Source: an uncultured Prevotella sp. (GTDB lineage Bacteria > Bacteroidota > Bacteroidia > Bacteroidales > Bacteroidaceae). From it: 10,069 bases of DNA. Numbering within the stretch: position 1 is the stretch's first letter; every line of letters begins with the position of its first letter. This document shows positions 5,084 to 10,069 of this stretch, in pieces. The notes under the pieces were generated by a model. That model was given only the letters and a program-made list of their open reading frames with translations. It was not told where the DNA came from and did no database searches. The stretch is from NCBI GenBank assembly GCA_900319895.1, contig ONQK01000137.1, positions 1-10,069 of the forward strand, read 5' to 3'. The position numbers and the translations under genes were made by a program.

Positions 5084-7525
5084 TTAAAGTTTTATGGAGT
5101 CATCGTTTTTGTTGCTGTAAGCACTGTTGCTGTAATTGCCATACCCATATCCGTAGCCGTATCCGTAGCCGCCTCCGTAGCGCCCGTATCTTCCATAGCC
5201 ATAATAATAGCCGTATTTTTTCTTGGACATGTCAATGCCATTGAGGACAATGGCCATGTTGGGCAGTTTTTTCTCTTCATGCAGGTCGTTGATGAGCCTG
5301 AAGCTCGTCTTCTGCGTATAGTCGGCGCGGCACATGTAAATGGTTGCGTCCGAGACTCTGCCGATATGCAATGTGTCTGTAACCAATCCTACCGGAGCCG
5401 TGTCAATGAGCACATAGTCATATTTCTTGCGTAAAATGTCGAAAATCTTGTCCAGCGAATTCCGTGCCACGAGCTCGGTCGGGTTGGGTGGAATCGGGCC
5501 GGCCAATAGGATGTCCAGGTTTTTGTTGATGCCTGAGGGAAGGATTTGTTCCAGCAGGTCTTTTTCGTCAACTTCTTCGTGCGTCAGGAGGTTGGTGATG
5601 CCGTGTGTTGAGTTGTTGAGTTCAAATTGTTCGCTCAGTCGCGGTTTTCGGATGTCGAGACCGACGAGGACAACCTTTTTGTCCAATAGGGCGAAAGAGA
5701 CGGCGAGGTTGGAGACGTTGAAAGTCTTGCCTTCTCCCGAGGTGGTGGAGGTGAACATCACGACGTTTTGGCCGTTTTTAAGCATGAATTGCAGGTTGGT
5801 ACGCATGGAACGGAACACCTCTTCCATCTGGTTGTTCTTGTTTTCATGCACAACTATGCCGGCCTTGCTCTTTGCACTCTCGTTGGCGATGGCAACGTCT
5901 GCCAGGATGGGCAGACTGGTCAGTCTTTCCACATCGTTGCGCCCCTCGATTTTGTAGCGAAGCATTTGGATGAGGAACAGGATGACGATGGGGATGGCAA
6001 GCCCGGCGATGAGGCCGTAGAGCAATATCATGTCTTTGTTTGGGCTTATTTTCCCGCCGCCCTCGGGCCTGTCTATCAACTGCCCTTTGTCAGCCGTCGC
6101 AGCCAGTGATATGGAGTTCTCCTCACGTTTTTGCAGCAACATCATATACAGGGCTGAGCGGAGATTTTGCTGGCGGCCTATTCTCGTCAAGTTGCGCTCG
6201 TGCTCAGGTGCGAGCTGTGTCTCTGAGAAGAATTTTTTGTAACGCTGCATGGTTGCATTGTGCTGGATCTCCATGTTGATTTTTGCTTGCCTGATAGCGC
6301 GTTGAATGCCGTTTTTCAAGTCTGTCAGCTCTTCGGTCAGCCTTTGTACGGAAGGGCTTGACTCGGAAGCGCTGAGCAACAACTGGTTGCGATGCAGCAC
6401 GGCATCATTGTATTTGGTAATCAGGCTCGTGGTCGGCGCATCTTGCAGTCCTACACCGGAGGGCAGCGACTGGAACCTGTTTTCTGGTTGGTTGATGTAT
6501 TCATTGATGCTGTTGAGCAGCGCTATTTGCGTATAGCTGTTGGAGAGTTCCTCGTCATATCTGTTGACTGTGCTCAGCGCATTGCTGGCGTTCATGTTGT
6601 ATTCTACGAGGTTATTGTATTTCTTGTAGCTCTCCAGCTCACCTTCGGTCTCGCTCAGCTCCGACGATATTTTTTCTATTCGGTCATTGATGAATTCTTC
6701 GGTTCGCAATGCAATGTAGTTCTTGTCTTCATTGGCCTGGCGATTATAGCAGATGGCCAGCTGTTCCAAATAGTCTTTGGCTAGCCTGACGTCTGAATGG
6801 TTGTAAAACAGTTGGATGATGGAGTTGCCTTTGGGGCTTGCCATGACTTTGAGCCCGTTTCTGTATTTGTATGCGGCGTTGTAGGGCGAGAGGACCTGCA
6901 CTTCCATCTCGTCGCCCATCTTCATTGCATGTCCGCTGTTGCGACTGATGGTCAGCGTGCCCAATCTGGTCTTGATAGTACCCGGCAAACCCTCGAAAGT
7001 CTGATCGATTTTTCCCTTAGGGTAGCTTCCCTTGACGGTGTATCCTTTTTTGGTGCGTTCAATGACCAGGTTGATAGCACCGTTGAGCTTGTCGAGATGC
7101 TGCTCGTCGATGTCCACATTAACAGGTTGGTCTTTATAATATTGCATCGTTTTTACACGTCCTTCATAATTGTAGGTGGTGTAAAGTTTCAAGTCTTTTA
7201 CAACGAGTGTTGCCATCGTATGTGAGCGCAGTATCTCCATCTCGTTGTCCAGCCCGCCCGCTTGCGAGATGATGCCGATGTTGAGTGCGCCTTTGTACCG
7301 GCTGTCTTGTCGTGACTCTCTTTCGATGAGCAATTTGGCATTGGCTTGGTAAATGGGGGTGGTGTAGCGCAGGTAGATGAGCGCAATGCCTACGCAAATG
7401 GCCAATGAAATGAGGAACCAATACCAGTTGATGATGATGATTCTTGTAATGGTATTGAAGTCGAAAGCAAAGAAATTGTTTTTCTTGTTATTGATGATGG
7501 TTTCAAAAATATTGTTCGTTTCCAT
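5084..7525 (-). CDS. wzc: Wzc-type polysaccharide co-polymerase / bacterial tyrosine autokinase
   Basis: An 813-residue inner-membrane protein that controls chain length and export of capsule or exopolysaccharide. Order of parts: a short cytoplasmic N-terminus, membrane helix 1 (about 29-53), a periplasmic Wzz-like domain, a long coiled-coil region (about 270-430), a GNVR-like segment ahead of membrane helix 2 (about 499-522), a linker, then the BY-kinase domain. The kinase shows FRSMRTNL (571-578), Walker A TSGEGKT (595-601, Lys600), Walker A' VGLDIRKPRL (621-630, Asp624) and Walker B VLIDTAP (705-711, Asp708). The C-terminal tail is the autophosphorylation cluster: 14 Tyr between 771 and 803, mostly as Tyr-Gly repeats. 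The first Asp of the usual Walker A' DxD is Gly622. The gene begins 31 bases after rmlA. No Wza-like export gene is next to it in the window. Family assignment is firm; the polymer is unknown. Confidence 0.93.
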   Translation of the reverse strand: METNNIFETIINNKKNNFFAFDFNTITRIIIINWYWFLISLAICVGIALIYLRYTTPIYQANAKLLIERESRQDSRYKGALNIGIISQAGGLDNEMEILRSHTMATLVVKDLKLYTTYNYEGRVKTMQYYKDQPVNVDIDEQHLDKLNGAINLVIERTKKGYTVKGSYPKGKIDQTFEGLPGTIKTRLGTLTISRNSGHAMKMGDEMEVQVLSPYNAAYKYRNGLKVMASPKGNSIIQLFYNHSDVRLAKDYLEQLAICYNRQANEDKNYIALRTEEFINDRIEKISSELSETEGELESYKKYNNLVEYNMNASNALSTVNRYDEELSNSYTQIALLNSINEYINQPENRFQSLPSGVGLQDAPTTSLITKYNDAVLHRNQLLLSASESSPSVQRLTEELTDLKNGIQRAIRQAKINMEIQHNATMQRYKKFFSETQLAPEHERNLTRIGRQQNLRSALYMMLLQKREENSISLAATADKGQLIDRPEGGGKISPNKDMILLYGLIAGLAIPIVILFLIQMLRYKIEGRNDVERLTSLPILADVAIANESAKSKAGIVVHENKNNQMEEVFRSMRTNLQFMLKNGQNVVMFTSTTSGEGKTFNVSNLAVSFALLDKKVVLVGLDIRKPRLSEQFELNNSTHGITNLLTHEEVDEKDLLEQILPSGINKNLDILLAGPIPPNPTELVARNSLDKIFDILRKKYDYVLIDTAPVGLVTDTLHIGRVSDATIYMCRADYTQKTSFRLINDLHEEKKLPNMAIVLNGIDMSKKKYGYYYGYGRYGRYGGGYGYGYGYGYGNYSNSAYSNKNDDSIKL
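5117..5215 (-). repeat. Tyr/Gly-coding hexanucleotide repeat tract in the wzc tail
   Basis: This stretch encodes residues 771-803 of the kinase. Within it, 5138-5167 reads (minus strand) as five TAY-GGN units, and 5148-5171 holds two perfect tandem copies of the 12-mer TATCCGTAGCCG (plus-strand reading). Unit changes of 6 or 12 bases keep the frame, so slippage would alter the number of phosphorylatable tyrosines without breaking the gene. Confidence 0.7.
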
Positions 7526-7556
7526 TCTGGTTCTGTCTAAATTTTATAAATCGTGC

Positions 7557-8435
7557 TTATTTGTCTTTTACAATTTCTGTCAGGTATTGCCCGTATCCGT
7601 TTTTAATCATAGGCTTTGCCAATTCCAGCACCTGTTCTTTGGCAATCCAGCCGTTGTTGAAAGCAATCTCTTCCAGACATGCCACTTTGAGCCCTTGGCG
7701 TTTCTCAATGGCTTCGATGAAGTTGCTGGCTTCCATGAGGCTGTCGTGAGTTCCTGTGTCGAGCCAGGCAAATCCGCGCCTGAGCGTTTTGACTTTCAGG
7801 TTGTTTTGGGCAAGGTAGTGCTGATTGACGGTTGTTATTTCCAACTCTCCCCGTGCGCTGGGCTTGATGTTTTTGGCTATGTTGACCACGCTATTGGGGT
7901 AGAAGTAGAGTCCCACCACGGCATAGTTGCTCTTAGGGTGTTCTGGCTTTTCTTCTATGCTGAGGCAGTTCCCGTTTTTGTCGAACTCTGCCACGCCGTA
8001 TCGCTCGGGGTCGTTGACGTAATAGCCGAAAACCGTCGCATTGCCGTTGACTTCAGCTTCCTTGATGCTTTCTCGTAGCAGTCCGGTGAAACCTGAGCCA
8101 TAGAATATGTTGTCGCCCAGAACCAAGCAGGCGCAGTCGTCGCCGATGAACTTCTCACCGATAATGAATGCTTGCGCCAGGCCGTCGGGGCTGGGCTGCT
8201 CGGCATATTCGAATCTGACCCCCAGGTCGTGGCCGTCGCCCAAAAGCCGCTTGAAGCCGGGCAGGTCATGCGGGGTGGAGATGATGAGTATATCCTGGAT
8301 TCCTGCCAGCATCAGTGCTGAGATAGGATAATAGATCATAGGTTTGTCAAAAATCGGGATCAACTGTTTGCTGATGCCTTTTGTAATAGGGTAGAGGCGT
8401 GTTCCGGAACCACCTGCTAATACAATACCTTTCAT
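7557..8435 (-). CDS. rmlA: Glucose-1-phosphate thymidylyltransferase
   Basis: A 292-residue enzyme of normal family length that makes dTDP-glucose from dTTP and glucose-1-phosphate, the first step to dTDP-L-rhamnose and other dTDP-deoxysugars; it acts in the cytoplasm. Visible motifs are the nucleotide-binding GGSGTRLYP (8-16) followed by SKQ (Lys23), EQPSPDGLAQAF (79-90), the metal-site Asp in VLGDNIFYG (Asp108), IEEKP (160-164), GELEITTVN (196-204) and WLDTGTHDSL (224-233, Asp226 for the second metal site). It is the first gene of the minus-strand operon, with wzc starting 31 bases after its stop. No rmlB, rmlC or rmlD is in the window, so later steps must be encoded elsewhere. The gene is also named rfbA. 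A promoter box lies just upstream at 8477-8484. Confidence 0.95.
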   Translation of the reverse strand: MKGIVLAGGSGTRLYPITKGISKQLIPIFDKPMIYYPISALMLAGIQDILIISTPHDLPGFKRLLGDGHDLGVRFEYAEQPSPDGLAQAFIIGEKFIGDDCACLVLGDNIFYGSGFTGLLRESIKEAEVNGNATVFGYYVNDPERYGVAEFDKNGNCLSIEEKPEHPKSNYAVVGLYFYPNSVVNIAKNIKPSARGELEITTVNQHYLAQNNLKVKTLRRGFAWLDTGTHDSLMEASNFIEAIEKRQGLKVACLEEIAFNNGWIAKEQVLELAKPMIKNGYGQYLTEIVKDK

Positions 8436-8476
8436 GTTTTTATTTTATTCGTGTAAATAAATGTCAATAATTTGGG

Positions 8477-8484
8477 CAAAGATA
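8477..8484 (-). promoter_or_regulatory. Bacteroidetes-type -7 box for the rmlA operon
   Basis: On the minus strand this reads TATCTTTG, a perfect match to the TAnnTTTG element of Bacteroidetes primary-sigma promoters. It lies about 42 bases before the rmlA start codon, giving a 5' leader of roughly 30-35 bases. I see no good TTTG (-33) element at the usual spacing, so recognition may depend on the -7 box or on an activator. Confidence 0.55.
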
Positions 8485-8530
8485 CGAATAAAAGTTGAGA
8501 CTGGGCTTATTTTCTGCCGAAAATATTTAG

Positions 8531-8542
8531 CTCGCATGCGAG
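8531..8542. promoter_or_regulatory. 12-bp perfect palindrome in the divergent intergenic region
   Basis: CTCGCATGCGAG is its own reverse complement and is GC-rich within AT-rich flanks. It sits between the divergent promoter boxes (8477-8484 on minus, 8601-8608 on plus), a position where a dimeric regulator could affect both. No regulator is known to me for this site. The rest of 8436-8675 holds only the promoters and the leader repeat listed separately. Confidence 0.3.
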
Positions 8543-8600
8543 GTTTGAAATCTTTGTCAAATTAAATTTGCAAAAATTTTCGTTTTTCATCCGTTTTTTG

Positions 8601-8608
8601 TAACTTTG
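8601..8608 (+). promoter_or_regulatory. Bacteroidetes-type -7 box upstream of the 207-residue gene
   Basis: TAACTTTG matches TAnnTTTG exactly. The -33 region 18-19 bases upstream (TTTTCG, 8577-8582) is only a partial match to TTTG. A start of transcription a few bases downstream would give a leader of about 60 bases before the ATG at 8676, containing a tandem repeat. Confidence 0.55.
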
Positions 8609-8629
8609 CAAGTTGAAATTTATAAGGTG

Positions 8630-8671
8630 TTCAACATAAAAACATAGAATGTTAACGTAAAAACATAGAAT
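8630..8671 (+). repeat. Two imperfect 21-bp tandem repeats in the 5' leader
   Basis: The 14-mer TAAAAACATAGAAT occurs at 8637-8650 and again at 8658-8671, exactly 21 bases apart. The preceding bases also correspond (TCAACA against TTAACG), so the unit is about 21 bp, or two helical turns. The second copy ends just before the start codon at 8676. Confidence 0.7.
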
Positions 8672-8675
8672 TATA

Positions 8676-9299
8676 ATGGGAATATTTTCAAAATTGTTTG
8701 GGCAAGGCCGGTCGCAGGAAATTGGAGGGATGGAAGACTATATGTCTTTGGTCCGTGTCTATTTCCAGGCTTCTTTGGCGGCGCGGCTGGGCATCACGAA
8801 TTTGGCCATGTTGCCGGACTTGCGCATGTTCAAGGCCACTTTGCATGTACCCACATTGAACAATAAGCTCGGTTTGGGCGAGAAGAAGCATTGCCAGAAG
8901 ATGTTGCAGGAACTTTATCATACGGATGATGGCTTTTTCGCTGAAATCGATGCGAGTATCAAGAAAAACTGCCGCTCCATCCAGGACGTCCAGCCTTATT
9001 TGGTGCAGTTCCAGGCATTTTCTCAAGACTTGATGATGCTCTTGGGCAATTTGATGAAATTCAAGTTGCGCATGCCGTCGTTTTTGAAGAAAGCGCTGTA
9101 TGGGATGACCGAGAAGACGGTTAACGACATCTTCGACAAGAACGACTATAGCGACGCCAGTGTGATGAAGGCGGTGCTGGGCATCCGTCAGTACAACAAG
9201 CGGCTGAGCTTTTCGCGCAAATGGGTTACGGACTTTGTCTACCAAGTTATTCTTTTGGCCAAAAAAGAGCCGAAACCAGGCACGGCGGACAACAAATAG
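8676..9299 (+). CDS. Conserved-looking hypothetical protein, 207 residues
   Basis: I do not recognise this family. The protein starts MGIFSKLFGQG, a short amphipathic-looking N-terminus, and is otherwise predicted mainly helical, with Leu/Met/Phe-rich amphipathic stretches (about 24-50 and 107-142) and a basic C-terminal end (KKEPKPG). I see no signal peptide, no clear membrane helix, no nucleotide-binding loop and no metal-binding Cys/His cluster. The ATG at 8676 follows a promoter box and a leader repeat; a second Met at residue 19 is possible but would remove the regular N-terminus. Codon use resembles the neighbours. It lies upstream of the coiled-coil/zapA pair in the same direction, but a separate strong promoter stands between them. 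A cell-envelope or division link is therefore suggested only by position. Confidence 0.75.
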   Translation: MGIFSKLFGQGRSQEIGGMEDYMSLVRVYFQASLAARLGITNLAMLPDLRMFKATLHVPTLNNKLGLGEKKHCQKMLQELYHTDDGFFAEIDASIKKNCRSIQDVQPYLVQFQAFSQDLMMLLGNLMKFKLRMPSFLKKALYGMTEKTVNDIFDKNDYSDASVMKAVLGIRQYNKRLSFSRKWVTDFVYQVILLAKKEPKPGTADNK

Positions 9300-9321
9300 G
9301 GAGTGTGCTGAGCCAAACTGC

Positions 9322-9348
9322 GACAAAAAACAAGGTGAAAGTTTTGTC
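9322..9348. promoter_or_regulatory. Inverted repeat overlapping the -33 box of the zapA operon
   Basis: GACAAAA (9322-9328) and TTTTGTC (9342-9348) are perfect 7-bp inverted copies 13 bases apart. The right arm contains the -33 TTTG (9343-9346). It may be an operator, or a hairpin ending the upstream transcript, although no T-run follows the right arm directly. Confidence 0.3.
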
Positions 9349-9373
9349 ATTCGCTGGTTTTTTAGTACATTTG
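9343..9373 (+). promoter_or_regulatory. Consensus Bacteroidetes promoter for the coiled-coil/zapA operon
   Basis: TTTG (9343-9346), a 19-base spacer, then TACATTTG (9366-9373) match the TTTG-N19-TAnnTTTG consensus of Bacteroidetes primary-sigma promoters in both boxes and spacing. The -7 box ends 17 bases before the ATG at 9391, so the leader is only about 10 bases, consistent with initiation that does not rely on a Shine-Dalgarno sequence. Confidence 0.75.
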
Positions 9374-9390
9374 CGAACAAATTATAACTT

Positions 9391-9684
9391 ATGACTGAAA
9401 ACGAAGAAAAGTTGTTGCGCTTCTCGACCAACGTCCGTTCACTCATGCTAAGGTTCAAGGACATGCGTGAAGAAAACGTGCAGTTGAAAACTCGCTTGAC
9501 AGAAAAAGACGCAATGATAGAACAGCTGAAAGGAGAACTGGCGCAGATGCAGCATAGTTATAATACGTTGAAGACGGCGAAGATGCTGGAAGTGGCCGAC
9601 GGCGACCTGGAAGCCGCTCAAAAGCGTCTGGCAAAGCTGATCAGGAGCGTTGACAAATGTATAACGTTGCTGAATGAACAATAG
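9391..9684 (+). CDS. Small coiled-coil protein encoded upstream of zapA
   Basis: A 97-residue protein without membrane segment or signal peptide. Residues about 17-65 form a heptad-like coiled coil (REENVQLKTRLTEKDAMIEQL and following), and the C-terminal part has a conserved-looking block, AQKRLAKLIRSVDKCITLLNEQ (in part, residues 76-97). Small coiled-coil genes of this type commonly precede zapA in Bacteroidales. By analogy with the ZapA-ZapB pair of other bacteria, it may bridge ZapA to another division component, but homology to ZapB is not shown by what I can see. The gene has its own consensus promoter with a very short leader, and its stop lies 16 bases before the preferred zapA start (or overlaps an alternative one), so the two are very probably co-transcribed. 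Confidence 0.8.
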   Translation: MTENEEKLLRFSTNVRSLMLRFKDMREENVQLKTRLTEKDAMIEQLKGELAQMQHSYNTLKTAKMLEVADGDLEAAQKRLAKLIRSVDKCITLLNEQ

Positions 9685-9700
9685 TCAAGTAAAGGCAATT

Positions 9701-10036
9701 ATGGCAGAACAGAAGACTGGAGAAAACAACAAGATAAGAATCACCCTCAATATTCAGGGCATGCAGATCCCGATGAATATCTCGAGGGAAAATGAAGTGC
9801 AGTTTAGGGAGGCAGCCAAGATCGTCAACGACCGCATCGGCGACTTTGCGACGAGATACCCGGAAATGGTGGACAAGAACCCGCTCTATCTGTATGCCAT
9901 GGTTCTCATCGAGCGGACTGTAATCGCCATCGATTTGAAAGAACGCAATGATACGGCTCCATTTCTTGATGTTCTCGGCGGCTTGGCTTCTGAAATAGAA
10001 GAAGTGTTGAAAGAAAAACCAATTGAAGAGAAATAA
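9701..10036 (+). CDS. zapA: ZapA-family cell-division protein
   Basis: A 111-residue ZapA-like protein, expected to bind FtsZ filaments at midcell and promote their bundling. The N-terminal domain shows IRITLNIQGMQIPMNISRENE (in part, about 12-32), the beta-hairpin region of ZapA, then EVQFREAAKIVNDRI (helix) and a C-terminal helix with MVLIERTVIAIDLKERND, the stretch typical of Bacteroidetes ZapA before the dimerising coil. I prefer the ATG at 9701 because the ZapA beta strand then lies near the N-terminus; an in-frame ATG at 9674, overlapping the previous stop, would add nine residues (MNNSQVKAI). Length fits the family (about 95-110). It follows the coiled-coil gene in one operon. The 33 bases after its stop are AT-rich and hold no gene. 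Confidence 0.85.
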   Translation: MAEQKTGENNKIRITLNIQGMQIPMNISRENEVQFREAAKIVNDRIGDFATRYPEMVDKNPLYLYAMVLIERTVIAIDLKERNDTAPFLDVLGGLASEIEEVLKEKPIEEK

Positions 10037-10069
10037 CGAGAATATTAATCAAAAAACATACAAAAAACA

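Noticed and set aside
4557..5087. 176-codon plus-strand open frame across the convergence region
   Set aside because: It runs antisense to the HAD gene, starts inside the terminator zone and has no family resemblance.
7377..8078. 233-codon plus-strand open frame with Phe/Val-rich, membrane-like composition
   Set aside because: It is antisense to the start of wzc and the end of rmlA, both of which are firmly identified.
8688..9464. 258-codon minus-strand open frame
   Set aside because: It runs antisense to the 207-residue gene and across the consensus promoter into the coiled-coil gene; its Gln/His/Leu-rich product looks like a shadow.

Overview
The window looks like a chromosomal segment of a Bacteroidales bacterium, possibly Prevotella-like. 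The grounds are the protein types (a PglF/CapD-type dehydratase, a Wzc-type kinase with a long tyrosine-rich tail, a BT0820-type HAD protein, a ZapA preceded by a small coiled-coil gene), start codons without Shine-Dalgarno sequences, and promoter boxes of the Bacteroidetes type (TAnnTTTG, with an upstream TTTG). The species assignment is inferred from these features.

Left part, 1-4536, plus strand: the end of a nucleotide-sugar operon. It holds the last 55 codons of a hexapeptide-repeat acetyltransferase (PglD-like), a DegT/PglE-type aminotransferase, a membrane-bound 4,6-dehydratase (PglF/CapD/FlaA1 family) and an NTP_transf_5-type nucleotidyltransferase family protein. Dehydratase, aminotransferase and acetyltransferase together are the three steps that convert UDP-GlcNAc to UDP-N,N'-diacetylbacillosamine or a close relative. 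The dehydratase has Met rather than Tyr at the catalytic SDR position, as in the C5-retaining PglF, which supports this reading. The genes overlap or are tightly spaced.

Middle, 4537-8435: a convergent minus-strand operon transcribed rmlA, then wzc, then a HAD phosphatase-like gene, with gaps of 31 and 17 bases. It supplies dTDP-glucose and a polysaccharide co-polymerase/tyrosine autokinase. The two operons meet at a perfect 16-bp hairpin (4576-4616). No glycosyltransferase, flippase, polymerase or Wza-type export gene is present here, so the rest of the surface-glycan machinery must lie elsewhere.

Right part, 8436-10069: a 240-base divergent intergenic region carries a promoter on each strand, a 12-bp palindrome and a 21-bp imperfect tandem repeat in the plus-strand leader. 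It is followed by an unrecognised 207-residue protein, then a strong promoter driving a 97-residue coiled-coil protein and zapA, a probable cell-division pair.

I see no phage, transposon, CRISPR array, tRNA or rRNA. The window is mostly an ordinary envelope-glycan and division neighbourhood. The points most worth following are the Wzc tail and its underlying DNA repeat, the HAD protein beside the kinase, the uncharacterised nucleotidyltransferase, and the unrecognised gene beside zapA.
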